Positions 53,657 through 62,169 are shown, counted from the stretch's first letter. The stretch: 64,000 nucleotides of DNA from Pseudomonadota bacterium (GCA_018262505.1 JAGSYV010000003.1:43721-107720); one strand, 5' to 3'. Numbers and translations are program-made. The notes: generated by a model from the letters alone, not told the origin.

Positions 53657-54312
53657 GCAAGCTCTTCCTCGTCGTCGTGCGCCAACACCTGCGTTTCCAC
53701 GGTCTCAGGCATCGCAGCGGCGGCTCTATCTAGAGCGTTCGATCGGTCTGCCCTGAATTCCCTGTGTCGTTGACGGAGAAGGTGGATCACGTCGCGCTGC
53801 GGCAGCGAGAAGCGCGCCGCGATCGCCGTCGCAAAGTCCGTAATCTCGCCCTCGAACTCCTGCATCATCGCCATAGCCACCTTGGTCATTTCGGCCTTAG
53901 CGTCGACAGTGGTGATCAACTCGCCGCGCGACTTGGCATCCGCGATCGCGGCGTTCCGGTTGGCGCGGCGTATTTGCTGAAGCTTCTCAAGTTTCAGCTC
54001 CTGGTCAATGCCGCGCGGCGGCTCCGGCAGTGGCGCTGCTGGCGCGCCGGCCTCGCCAGCCGGTCTCGCCGTCGTTTCGTTGGGGCGGACTGCTGCGTCG
54101 ATGCGGGTGGAGATGCCGTTTCCAAGCCGCTGTGCGATGTCGAGCGTTCGCCGCAGATCGTCCTTCGCGACCTCGACATCGATCTTCGCGCGCTGGCCCT
54201 CGCCGACGATTGCCGCGTGGCTGATCTTCCCCTCGGCGATGTACTGCGACACACGCCCCGGCGAGACGCCGATGATCTCGGCAAAGCGGCTTTTCGAGAC
54301 GATCTCGCCCAT
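53653..54312 (-). CDS. Terminase small subunit (Nu1-like)
   Basis: 219 residues from ATG 54312. Begins GEIVSKSRFAEIIGVSPGRV, a winged helix for cos recognition (VSQYIAEGKISHAAIVGEGQ), then a helical region (LEKLQQIRRANRNAAIADAK) and a C-terminal Glu/Asp-rich tail that contacts gpA. The frame is open to a TTG at 54402, adding a Lys/Gly-rich extension (KSKPKGKGHLKLKVAGGKG) that could be real DNA-binding sequence; its RBS is weak. Overlaps terL by four bases. Confidence 0.82.
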   Translation of the reverse strand: MGEIVSKSRFAEIIGVSPGRVSQYIAEGKISHAAIVGEGQRAKIDVEVAKDDLRRTLDIAQRLGNGISTRIDAAVRPNETTARPAGEAGAPAAPLPEPPRGIDQELKLEKLQQIRRANRNAAIADAKSRGELITTVDAKAEMTKVAMAMMQEFEGEITDFATAIAARFSLPQRDVIHLLRQRHREFRADRSNALDRAAAAMPETVETQVLAHDDEEELA

Positions 54313-54456
54313 GCCGGTCGGCCCCGATCCTTTACCTCCGGCCACTTTTAGCTTTAGGTGACCTTTACCTTTAGGCTTCGATTTTAGCGTCAGACTAGCC
54401 AAACCCCGCAGTCGCGCGCTACCGCAGGGTGTCGGCGGGGCGTACGGTCCCTATCC

Positions 54457-54486
54457 AAAAAGCTGTGAAACACTATGTTTCACAGC
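54457..54486 (-). terminator. Intrinsic terminator after the Z-like gene
   Basis: Perfect 10-bp inverted repeat GCTGTGAAAC/GTTTCACAGC with a five-base loop; on the minus strand it is followed by TTTTT. It begins four bases after the stop of the 54490-55068 gene, so terS and the head genes need their own promoter in the 54313-54456 interval. Confidence 0.85.
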
Positions 54487-54489
54487 GGG

Positions 54490-55068
54490 TCAGGGGCCGA
54501 GGAGCTTGGTGAGGGCTGCCTCAACCCGCTCGCGGAGCAGGGGGGCGGCGATCTTCTGGAACTCGGTAGCGGTTCGTCCCGTGGTCATCTCCACCGGGAC
54601 ATACACACCAGACCGCTGGAATGAATAGTTCTTCCTCTGCCCATGCGGACGGAACATCACGTGCCCGTCGAACTTAGCGACAGTCTTGCGCTTCGGAAAG
54701 GCGCCGCCCCGCATGAAGGCGCCAGCAAACAGCACGCGCTTACCGAATGGGTAGGCGACAATACCCTTCTTTGTCTCGCGAGGGCGAAGGTACTTGAGAC
54801 GGATATTGCCTCCTCGGGTTCGCATCTCGAACGAGAGCTTGCCAGGTCGGGCAGGGTTCGGATTGCCAACGGCTTTGACGATGGTCTTGCGTGGCAAGCC
54901 GGTCTGTTTTGTCAGGGTGCGAATGACGATAGTCTTCGATCGGTTGCCAACCTGATTGACGATGCGCGGCAGTACTTTCGGGAATTGCGCATTCAGCGCA
55001 TCAATCCGCTTTCCGAAAACCTTTAGGTTGGCATCGGCCCAGCGAGCAACGAGAATGCCGCCAGCCAT
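54490..55068 (-). CDS. Minor tail protein Z-like virion protein
   Basis: 192 residues from ATG 55068, which has a GGAGG site. Strongly basic. SKTIVIRTLTKQTGLPRKTI and VMFRPHGQRKNYSFQRSGVY match the prophage minor tail protein Z family (lambda gpZ). It is bracketed by two terminators and placed upstream of the terminase, unlike lambda, where Z is with the tail genes. Confidence 0.78.
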   Translation of the reverse strand: MAGGILVARWADANLKVFGKRIDALNAQFPKVLPRIVNQVGNRSKTIVIRTLTKQTGLPRKTIVKAVGNPNPARPGKLSFEMRTRGGNIRLKYLRPRETKKGIVAYPFGKRVLFAGAFMRGGAFPKRKTVAKFDGHVMFRPHGQRKNYSFQRSGVYVPVEMTTGRTATEFQKIAAPLLRERVEAALTKLLGP

Positions 55069-55084
55069 CTCACCTCCGATACGC

Positions 55085-55117
55085 AAAACGCCCCGGCGGG
55101 ATGGCCGAGGCGTTTTT
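55085..55117. terminator. Bidirectional intrinsic terminator, early/late border
   Basis: Stem AAAACGCC-c-CGGC / GCCG-a-GGCGTTTT with a six-base loop, T-rich on both strands. It separates the replication-side genes (55211 onward) from the packaging side. Confidence 0.82.
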
Positions 55118-55210
55118 GATCTGATTTAGCGTCATCAGAGATAGCACAAGAGGCCGAGCGTCCAACTATTTTCTTTCTACCTGTTCTATCAGTGAGTTAA
55201 GCGGGATTTG

Positions 55211-55936
55211 TTACGCGCGTCGGCGTCGCTTGTCGGCTCCCTTCCGTGACACACGGGGCAGGTTGGTGGTGAGGTCCTCGACGATATTCGGCCGATGAGC
55301 CTTCCATGGCGCCTCTGGCGCTTCTGGTCCGGTTACGTCGAAGTCGGACAGCGATCTGGACAACCTTTCCGCCAAACGGCAGAGCGATAGCCACCAGGCG
55401 AGATAGGTGGCGCGGGCGAGCATCACCTCGCGCCGATCCGGTTCGACGGTATAGCGTGATCCGGGACGCCAATCGGGATACCAATCCGGCCGGCTACCAG
55501 TGCGACCGTTGAGGATGACCAGTACGGCGGCCGATATCACCTCAAGCGGAGCAGGCTGAGTTTCCTCGCCAACTTCATAGGCGGGCGCGATGGCCAAGTA
55601 CTTCCCCTTGGGAACGATCGCCATACCCTTTTCGGAGGCGAGCCGTGCGTCCCAGACCTCAACCACGTCGCGGGCGCGCCATTCGAGATAGACATCACCG
55701 AGCGATAGAACGGCATCGTGGACGATGGTCGCATCACCGGGTAGGCGCAAGCCGAGCGCCCGCGTGGCCGCGCCCGAATTGTCGACCCGAGTACCGAGCC
55801 GAACGTATTCGCCAAGGCCACCACTAATCGACACTACGGAAGGTGTATTATCTGGCCCACCAAGTTGCCGGTCGACACATTGTATCCGATAAGCCCACTC
55901 CACAACCTTCTCAACGTCGATCGTCTCTTTTGCCAT
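55211..55936 (-). CDS. Phage protein of unknown function next to putative origin
   Basis: 241 residues. Acidic N-terminus (KETIDVEKVVEWAYRIQCVD), a long central helical/beta region and a very basic C-terminal tail (SRKGADKRRRRA). It is the last gene of the early/replication unit and its start lies 28 bases from the iteron array. It may bind DNA through the tail. Family not recognised. Confidence 0.7.
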   Translation of the reverse strand: MAKETIDVEKVVEWAYRIQCVDRQLGGPDNTPSVVSISGGLGEYVRLGTRVDNSGAATRALGLRLPGDATIVHDAVLSLGDVYLEWRARDVVEVWDARLASEKGMAIVPKGKYLAIAPAYEVGEETQPAPLEVISAAVLVILNGRTGSRPDWYPDWRPGSRYTVEPDRREVMLARATYLAWWLSLCRLAERLSRSLSDFDVTGPEAPEAPWKAHRPNIVEDLTTNLPRVSRKGADKRRRRA

Positions 55937-55963
55937 TTCTGATAGACCCTTCCATCGATTTTC

Positions 55964-56260
55964 AGGGAGGCTAGGGAGGCACGGGGAGGGGCAAAATGTG
56001 CTGCCTCCCTGACTAAGCCTTTGAATTCGTTTCGATAGGGAGGCTAGGGAGCCTAGGGAGGCAGTTCGCCGATATCTCTATGTTTTTTTTAGCGCTAATC
56101 CTGATCGGCTTTTGATTTTCTACGCATATAACCAAACTGCCTCCCTACACTCCCTAGCCTCCCCTAAACTTTTTAGATCGTTGGATTTGCTGCGCTATCC
56201 TTCGTTCTTCCTCAGGGAGGCAGACGCGCCAGACGGTGGTTTTGCCTCCCTAGCCTCCCT
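55964..56260. repeat. Iteron array: putative prophage replication origin
   Basis: Nine exact and three near copies of the octamer AGGGAGGC in six clusters of alternating direction, with copies inside each cluster spaced exactly 9 bases. Plus copies: 55964, 55973, 56037, (56046), 56055, 56214. Minus copies: 56003, 56139, (56148), (56157), 56244, 56253. The triplets at 56037-56064 and 56137-56164 form a 28-base inverted repeat (about three mismatches) around a 72-base AT-rich core containing T8 and GCATATAACC. It lies directly downstream of a P4-type helicase gene. P4 phage origins have repeated octamers in both directions bound by the alpha protein. Confidence 0.7.
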
Positions 56261-56274
56261 GAAACCTCGAGAAA

Positions 56275-58035
56275 TCAGCCGAAGCCGTCCGGCGCCGGGG
56301 TGTAGGAGGGGTCGAACTTGAATTCGTCGAGCACGCGGATGCCGCGATAAACCGACAAGCCGTTGGTCTTGGCCTTGCGAAAGCCGAACGCGGCGGCCTT
56401 CTCGGGGATCGCCTTGTTGAAGGTGGAAACCGATACGCAGAAGAAGCCCTGCCGCTCGCAGAAGCGCTTGAAGGCGGCGTAGAGTTCACCCGGCGTCGCA
56501 ATATCGTCGTCCTGGCCGCTGACGAGGCATGCGCCCTTGAGGAAGGCGCCATAAGGATCGGACTGCTCGCGATAGTCCTCGGTGGCTGACCGCACGGCAT
56601 CTGGCACCTTCAGCCCTTCCTCAAGGTAGGAAAGGGCGCCCTGTAAAAGCCAGTTGAGGATGCCGGAGCGTTCCGCCCATAGCTTCTCCGGCAACTGGCG
56701 GTCGACCTGGTCTTTCGGGATCTGCACCTCGAACGGCACCAACAGCACGCGCCGCCAGATACCGTCGTCGCCGCCACGGATGTCGGGTCGGTGGTTGCCA
56801 GAGACGATCAGCTTGAAGGTCGGGTAGATCTCGATGAATTCCTCGCGCATGCGGCGGATCAGGATCGGCTCGCCGGAGGTGAGGCTTTTCACCATGCTCT
56901 CGCGGAACTTCATGCCGCTTTCCGGCTCACTGGCTCGGACGATGCGGGCACCTGGCACCCGAACAAGGTCAGGCGTCGCTTCCGAGCCCTTGCGCCGGTC
57001 GTCGCCGGCCAGCGTCTCGAAGGGCACGGTGGTGGTATAGTCGCCGAGAATTCGGCAGATGATGTCGACCAGCGTCGATTTGCCGTTGCGGCCCATGCCG
57101 TAGAGGAAGGTGAACACCTGCTCGTGGGTGAGCGCCGTCAGGCAATAGCCGAGATAGCGCTTCATGAAGGCGCGCACGTCGTCGTCCGGCAGCACGGTTT
57201 CGATGAAGGTCAGGAAAACGGGGCATTCGGCTTCGGGCAGGAACTCCACCGGAGCCAATTTGGAGATGAGGTCGGCGCGGTTGTGCTCGTCGATCCGCCA
57301 GGTCCATGTTTTGTCCTCTTTCCGGTAGAGACGCACCGTGCCGTTGGCGAAGTTGATGGCATAAGGGTCGCTGTCGAGCACGCTGACAGGCCGGCTGCGA
57401 TAGCACTTCGCCTCATTCATCATGTTGTCCATCTTGCCCGACGAGGCCGATGTCTTGGCGTAGCGCGCCCGCTTGGACTTCCTATCGTCGACTGCATCGG
57501 CCGCCCGTTCGCCGGCGGTCATCGTGTTGCCCATCTCGAATAGCTCCACTTCGTCCTTCATGTCGCGGCTCTTGCCTTTCTTCACCAGCTCGCGCCAGCG
57601 AAGGTGATGCTCCTCGGCCAGCGCCATGGCGTCGGCCTCTTCCTTGGTCGGCTCGATGAAGCGTGCTTCGTGGCGGATCGCCTCCACCGTGTGGTGGGCG
57701 AGCGGGCGCACGGCGCTCTCGAAATAGTCGAGGCCCCAGCGCTTGCCATCATGCACGGCCCAACCAAGCCCTTCGATGGAGACGACGCGGTCGCCATTCC
57801 AGATCAGGAAGCGGCGGCCGTTGCCGATGTCCGTCTCAGGCTCGGCCGAGCAGATCTTCACCATGTCCCAGTCGACAACGGGCTCGCCGCTATCCTCAAC
57901 CGGAACCGGCAACGATCCGGCCTCGGGTGAAGGAGGGGGCGAGGCATCATCGCCCGCCTCGGGCGTGAAGGCGGCGGCAACCGCCTCCGCGATCGCCTCG
58001 CCCAACCGCTCGCGCGGTGCGTCGTCATCGGCCAT
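56275..58035 (-). CDS. SF3/D5-type phage replicative helicase (P4 alpha C-terminal-like)
   Basis: 586 residues. The C-terminal half is a P4/D5 SF3 helicase: Walker A LYGMGRNGKSTLVDIICRIL (Lys319), Walker B region RIVRASEPESGMKFRESMVK, motif C LIVSGNHRPDIRGGDDGIWR and VDRQLPEKLWAERSGILNWL. The N-terminal half lacks primase motifs (a D5_N-like region precedes the ATPase). The C-terminal 90 residues form a wHTH-like domain, possibly origin-binding. The iteron array follows immediately. Priming is presumably done by the TOPRIM protein at 59829-61019. Confidence 0.92.
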   Translation of the reverse strand: MADDDAPRERLGEAIAEAVAAAFTPEAGDDASPPPSPEAGSLPVPVEDSGEPVVDWDMVKICSAEPETDIGNGRRFLIWNGDRVVSIEGLGWAVHDGKRWGLDYFESAVRPLAHHTVEAIRHEARFIEPTKEEADAMALAEEHHLRWRELVKKGKSRDMKDEVELFEMGNTMTAGERAADAVDDRKSKRARYAKTSASSGKMDNMMNEAKCYRSRPVSVLDSDPYAINFANGTVRLYRKEDKTWTWRIDEHNRADLISKLAPVEFLPEAECPVFLTFIETVLPDDDVRAFMKRYLGYCLTALTHEQVFTFLYGMGRNGKSTLVDIICRILGDYTTTVPFETLAGDDRRKGSEATPDLVRVPGARIVRASEPESGMKFRESMVKSLTSGEPILIRRMREEFIEIYPTFKLIVSGNHRPDIRGGDDGIWRRVLLVPFEVQIPKDQVDRQLPEKLWAERSGILNWLLQGALSYLEEGLKVPDAVRSATEDYREQSDPYGAFLKGACLVSGQDDDIATPGELYAAFKRFCERQGFFCVSVSTFNKAIPEKAAAFGFRKAKTNGLSVYRGIRVLDEFKFDPSYTPAPDGFG

Positions 58036-59257
58036 GATCTATCAGACTGCCAAGGAAAGCTGCGCCGGTGGAGCCTCGCGCGGCGAGTCGAGTGACGAGA
58101 GTGCGGAACGCATGCGCGCCTTCCAAAGGAACAACTCCGTTGCCGAGCATGCGAAGCGCGTCCACCCTGGAGGCCATCCCATCAGCCACTCGACGAACTG
58201 CGGGTTCAAGCTCCGGCGCTCGGGCGACGACGTCTCGCCATCTGTCCGCGTCTCTGGGCTGGGGGGGGTAAAGCGGCAGGCCTGACCATCGATCGTCAGT
58301 TTCTTCGTCCCGTTCTTTTGTCGCATCCAGGGCCCCGACGAGACACGCGGAGACATCCAGTTCGCCGCCATCGATGGCAGCGGTTCGCCGCCTGCTCCGA
58401 AGCTCATGTTCGGGCCCCCCTTCTCGCCGTCTGTCGCCCGAGGTGTCGACCAGAGGGCTATGTCCGTCGCCAGATTGCTGTTCGGTTTCCCGGTATCCCG
58501 GCGAGCATAATCCGGTCCACTGTGGCCAGCCCGGGGTGTCGCCCACATCCCCACGAACTCGCTCAGTGGCCGCGCATTTCGCTCCATCGTTTCTTGGCTG
58601 GCGCAAAGCGATCGATGATCCCGCGTTGTCGCCGTGGGCCACATCGACACAACCGCATGCATCAGCCCAGGCCGCTTGCTCGCCAACGTTACCTTCTCGC
58701 CAGCATTCGCGACCAAAGCCGTCGGCCACGCCGAGGATGAATACTCGCTCTCTCTCGTGGCTTGCGCCAACTTCCGCCGCCGAGAAAAGTCCTCCCTCAA
58801 CCGCAAAACCCAGTCTTTGTAAGTCTCTGCGGACGCGCTCGGCACCGGCGATCTTGCCCTTCGCGGAGAGCATGCCCGGGACGTTCTCGATGAGACACCA
58901 CCACGCGCGGGATTGCACGATGATGCGGCGAGCCGTGGACCAGAGGTCGCGAGGATCTTCGGCACCGCGCCGCCGGCCGGCGAGACTATGTGGCTGGCAC
59001 GGGATGCCGCCAATAACGCCATCCACGAGGCCGCGCCAAGGTCGGCCGTCGAAGGTTCGGGCATCGCTCCATATAGGTGCCTCATGAATGGCACCCTCCT
59101 GCATCGCCGATACCAGTCGCGAAACCGCGAAGGCTTCCCTCTCCACCAGACAGACGCTTCGAGCACTTGGCATCGCCAAGTCCAATCCGAAGTCGAGGCC
59201 ATAGCCTCCAGTGCAGAGGGAGATGATGTTGATGGAAGGTTGGGGATGTAGAGCCAT
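58025..59257 (-). CDS. Phage cytosine-C5 DNA methyltransferase
   Basis: 410 residues. All C5 motifs are in order: I INIISLCTGGYGLDFGLDLA; IV VIGGIPCQPHSLAG with the catalytic Cys; VI CLIENVPGML; VIII HERERVFILG; IX-X RVDALRMLGNGVVPL. The middle (target recognition) is a variable region of short repeats such as VADGFGR, VAHGDNAGS, VGDTPGW and LVDTSGDR. Overlaps the helicase gene by 11 bases. A second long frame (58042-59262) runs through the same DNA; see findings. Protects phage DNA against restriction. Confidence 0.93.
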   Translation of the reverse strand: MALHPQPSINIISLCTGGYGLDFGLDLAMPSARSVCLVEREAFAVSRLVSAMQEGAIHEAPIWSDARTFDGRPWRGLVDGVIGGIPCQPHSLAGRRRGAEDPRDLWSTARRIIVQSRAWWCLIENVPGMLSAKGKIAGAERVRRDLQRLGFAVEGGLFSAAEVGASHERERVFILGVADGFGRECWREGNVGEQAAWADACGCVDVAHGDNAGSSIALRQPRNDGAKCAATERVRGDVGDTPGWPQWTGLCSPGYRETEQQSGDGHSPLVDTSGDRRREGGPEHELRSRRRTAAIDGGELDVSACLVGALDATKERDEETDDRWSGLPLYPPQPRDADRWRDVVARAPELEPAVRRVADGMASRVDALRMLGNGVVPLEGAHAFRTLVTRLAARGSTGAAFLGSLIDHGR

Positions 59258-59334
59258 GTCATTCGGCTCTCCCCGGTTCGATGCCGGCGACTGGCGCCGA
59301 CACCATCTTGGTGTGCAGGAAGTCCAGATATGCG

Positions 59335-59832
59335 TCACTCACAGCCAGCCCTCCGGAATACGTCGGCGAGGCGGGTGCGGCTGGCGGTGGCCATGAAATA
59401 GCCAGCGCCATGTTTGGCACGGATGGAGAGGCTATCTTTGGCGACGGCGCGGCGGATCTCGGCCAGCATCTTGCGCAGCACGCCTTCGCTGCCCGTTCGC
59501 GTGAAGGTGTCGACAGCCTCGTCGATCGGCAGGAACGGCTGGTCAAACAAGGCGAGCAACAGCGCCGCCATTCGGCCGTCGAGCCCGTAGCGGCCGAGCA
59601 GCACGCTAGCGCGCGTCACGGGTGGCGACTCGATCACCGCGCCGACGCCGGGCCGGGCGTCAAAGCGCGTGCCCAGCCAGTCTGGCGCCGGTGCCTCAGC
59701 GATCAGCCCGCTTTCCAGTGCATCCTCGATGATCATTTTCAGCCGGCCGCGATCGAGACGGAGGGCCCGGGCGATACAGCCCAGCGGAACGCCTTCGGAG
59801 GCGAGGGAAGTGACGTAGGCCTCGATGCTCAT
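59335..59832 (-). CDS. Phage protein with HTH-like segments
   Basis: 165 residues. LASEGVPLGCIARALRLDRG looks like a helix-turn-helix, and LLLALFDQPFLPIDEAVDTF with RAVAKDSLSIRAKHGAGYFM resembles a winged-helix response-regulator-like wing. It overlaps the primase gene by four bases. Probably a DNA-binding accessory for replication or regulation. Confidence 0.7.
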   Translation of the reverse strand: MSIEAYVTSLASEGVPLGCIARALRLDRGRLKMIIEDALESGLIAEAPAPDWLGTRFDARPGVGAVIESPPVTRASVLLGRYGLDGRMAALLLALFDQPFLPIDEAVDTFTRTGSEGVLRKMLAEIRRAVAKDSLSIRAKHGAGYFMATASRTRLADVFRRAGCE

Positions 59833-61019
59833 GATGCCCTCAGCATGTCGTTGAAATCCTTGCCGCGATCGGCCATCAGCCGGGCCACGCGGCAGCCCTG
59901 TCCGGTGAAGCTCGCCTCGGCCCGGCCGAGCGCTTTGGTCGTGTCGTCAGGGTCGCTATCGCCATCGCCGAGCAGGATCACCTCGGCGATCGGCTTTGGA
60001 GCCCGGATATTTTGCAGGTTGCCGAGGTTGATGCCGCACCAGAAGGCTGCGCGATCGAGGAGCGGCGAGCGGTCGCGCCACAGCGCCAGGTAAACGCTCA
60101 ACAGCGTTTCGACGCCTTCGGCCAGAAACATCCGTGTGGGCGGTATCATGTCGCCGGGGAAGCCTGTCGGCACATTGCCGCGCCAGTCGAGGCCGCGCAC
60201 CAGGCGGATGGCGCCGCCGTGTTGCTCGCCAAGCACCTTCTTGGTCTTCAGCGCTTTGCCCGTCTGCGGGTGGAACAGATGCGGCCGACCCTTGGGGTTA
60301 TCCGCCGAGAATATCTGGTCGAACCAAGTCCGATGGACGCCGATAATGCGGCCGGCCGGCGCCTGGATACGCCCCAGCATTCCCGGCCCGCGATGGATAA
60401 CGCGCAGCTCCGTTTCGATGTCGCCGCCGCGTTCGACATCCACCTCCACATAGTATGGGAGGTCCGACACGAAGCGCAGGTTCTCGATACCCGGCGGTAG
60501 TGGCCGGATGTCGCGATGGCCGAAATAGTCCGCGATTGGAGAATTGACCAGAGATCCGCCGCGCCCCCACAGCCGATCGGCGCTTTCCAGCGACCGGCGG
60601 CGGTCGGCTTCAATCTGCCGCGCCTGCTTTTCGGCAGCTACCAGCGCGGCGGCTTCGGCCTTGCGGCGGCGTTCGTGCCGGGCGGCCCTTTCCTCAGGCG
60701 TCTCGTCACGGGTGTGCGAGGGCTTCGGCTCGCCGGTCAATGCCTCGCAGGCCTCGACGAAGGATATTTTTTCCCCAACCAGCGCCAGAGAAAGTGCGTC
60801 GCGACCTCTGGCGCCGCAATGACGGCAGTTGAAAACACGATCGTTGAAACGTACGGCGAAGCGGTCGGTGCCGCCGCAAGCCGGGCAGGGGCCGGCACGA
60901 TCGTTGCGTTGTGCTTGCCCTTTGGCAGGCATGAACTCACAGAGCTCAATGGCCTGCAGGAAGCTTCCAGCGCGCGCCCGGTCAACCCAGGCGTCGAACT
61001 CGGGATCATCGCCGCGCAT
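59829..61019 (-). CDS. Phage primase with zinc finger and TOPRIM domain
   Basis: 396 residues from ATG 61019. Zinc finger: GPCPACGGTDRFAVRF ... FNCRHCGARGRD (two CxxC pairs). Then a basic helical linker (RAARHERRRKAEAAALVAAE) and a P4-type TOPRIM: TRMFLAEGVETLLSV with the catalytic Glu and VILLGDGDSDPDD with the acidic triad. The ending GKDFNDMLRA is typical of DnaG/P4-like phage primases. It has no helicase domain; the SF3 helicase is encoded separately at 56275-58035. Confidence 0.92.
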   Translation of the reverse strand: MRGDDPEFDAWVDRARAGSFLQAIELCEFMPAKGQAQRNDRAGPCPACGGTDRFAVRFNDRVFNCRHCGARGRDALSLALVGEKISFVEACEALTGEPKPSHTRDETPEERAARHERRRKAEAAALVAAEKQARQIEADRRRSLESADRLWGRGGSLVNSPIADYFGHRDIRPLPPGIENLRFVSDLPYYVEVDVERGGDIETELRVIHRGPGMLGRIQAPAGRIIGVHRTWFDQIFSADNPKGRPHLFHPQTGKALKTKKVLGEQHGGAIRLVRGLDWRGNVPTGFPGDMIPPTRMFLAEGVETLLSVYLALWRDRSPLLDRAAFWCGINLGNLQNIRAPKPIAEVILLGDGDSDPDDTTKALGRAEASFTGQGCRVARLMADRGKDFNDMLRAS

Positions 61020-61230
61020 CGAACAGCCCTCCCCACGGATCAGGAGCCGAAAGAGCCGCCCGCACATCGGCGAGCGAAACGCCGAGCTTGTGGGCGATGG
61101 TGGATGGAAGCATGCGAGCGGCGGCGAGCCGGCGGATCACTCGCGCACGCCGACGGCGGTTGGCGGTGACTGAGATCACCACCACCTCGAAGCGGCGAGC
61201 CCCGCGGGTGAATATGCGCCGCTCAGCCAT
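61006..61230 (-). CDS. Small HTH-containing phage protein
   Basis: 74 residues, very basic N-terminus (RRRRARVIRRLAAARM) and a helix-turn-helix-like LPSTIAHKLGVSLADVRAAL. Overlaps both neighbours (14 and 8 bases), which supports real coding. Probably a DNA-binding accessory. Confidence 0.65.
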   Translation of the reverse strand: MAERRIFTRGARRFEVVVISVTANRRRRARVIRRLAAARMLPSTIAHKLGVSLADVRAALSAPDPWGGLFDARR

Positions 61231-61660
61231 GGGCCGGCTCCAGTGCGGACCACGTGGCGCAGCGGCAGAACTCGTCGAAGGTCAGATCAGGGAGGGCATC
61301 GATGATATCGAGATAGCGGCCATAGCAAGCTTCGGCCTCGTCTTTTGCGACGACGGGCCGCTCGTCGACAACGCCGTCGATCTCGACGGTCACCAGGAAA
61401 GCCCGATGCTTTGAGCCGCTCGCCTTCAGGTATTCGGCAAGGGCCTGCCGACCTTCGTCGGTTACTGAATAAATGCGTGTGCCGCCCTTGCTGACTTCGA
61501 CCAGTGTCCAGTGGGGATTACCGTCGAACCTTTGCGAACCGGTCGCGTAGTAGTTCCGATAGGTCTCACCCAGCGGATCGAGCGGCCGACCCAAGGCGTG
61601 GTCGATGTGATCCATCTCCTGGTTTTCCAAGTAGCGATCGACGCGGAGGTTCTCGCTCAT
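61223..61660 (-). CDS. Phage early protein of unknown function
   Basis: 145 residues. N-terminal NQEMDHIDHALGRPLDPLGE; the region GNPHWTLVEVSKGGTRIYSV with TDEGRQALAEYLKAS resembles winged-helix wings. Overlaps the upstream CII-like gene by four bases. Located in the early operon; function unknown. Confidence 0.65.
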   Translation of the reverse strand: MSENLRVDRYLENQEMDHIDHALGRPLDPLGETYRNYYATGSQRFDGNPHWTLVEVSKGGTRIYSVTDEGRQALAEYLKASGSKHRAFLVTVEIDGVVDERPVVAKDEAEACYGRYLDIIDALPDLTFDEFCRCATWSALEPAHG

Positions 61661-62169
61661 GGCCGTGCCTCCGCCCGCCCATCGGCGCCCTCGGCGATTT
61701 CCGCGAGGCGCTGAAGCATCTGGTTAAGCTGGTCCTGATGGGTCATGCCCGCCTTCAGCGACGCCTTGGCTTCGCCGGGCGTCATCTGCATGTCGGCGAG
61801 GTCTTCGGTGAGCGAGGTCACGAAGCGCGAGTGCGAACCGGTGAGGTCGACAACGCCGTTCATCAGTGTGTGAGCGTCTACCGGGTTGGCATCGGAGAGC
61901 GAAACCAGCCCGCGGCCGGTCAGCGCCGCCAGAACGCCGGCAAAAATCGGCTTCTGGACGGTGAACTCCAGAAGAAACATGACCTCTGGCGGCATGATCA
62001 CCGGGAAGCTGTCCGAGCACCACTTGCTGATCTGGCCGCGTGAGTAGCCCGTCAGTTGCTCGACGCGCTCCGGCCCGGTCGAGCCAGGCACGGCCGCCGC
62101 CGCCACTAGGGCGCGCGTCGCCGTCTTGATCATGGTGAGAAGCCCATCGGGCAAAGCGGTATCGTTCAA
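61657..62169 (-). CDS. CII-like phage regulatory protein
   Basis: 170 residues. Resembles the phage regulatory protein CII/CP76 family: LVAAAAVPGSTGPERVEQLT, GYSRGQISKWCSDSFPVIMP (helix-turn-helix with SxGQISKW), then long helices (HSRFVTSLTEDLADMQMTPG). In P2-like and related phages such proteins control replication and the lysogeny decision. First gene of the early unit after the 62.2-62.5 kb gap. Confidence 0.75.
   Translation of the reverse strand: MNDTALPDGLLTMIKTATRALVAAAAVPGSTGPERVEQLTGYSRGQISKWCSDSFPVIMPPEVMFLLEFTVQKPIFAGVLAALTGRGLVSLSDANPVDAHTLMNGVVDLTGSHSRFVTSLTEDLADMQMTPGEAKASLKAGMTHQDQLNQMLQRLAEIAEGADGRAEARP

Noticed and set aside
52562..53773. 403-codon plus-strand frame antisense to terminase
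   Set aside because: The terminase on the minus strand is complete; the antisense product has no domain.
54313..54402. TTG start for the terminase small subunit
   Set aside because: Rare codon and weak RBS; kept only as an alternative because the basic extension could be real.
55964..56260. CRISPR array as explanation for the repeats
   Set aside because: Repeats are 8 bases with 1-base gaps and alternate direction; there are no uniform spacers and no cas genes.
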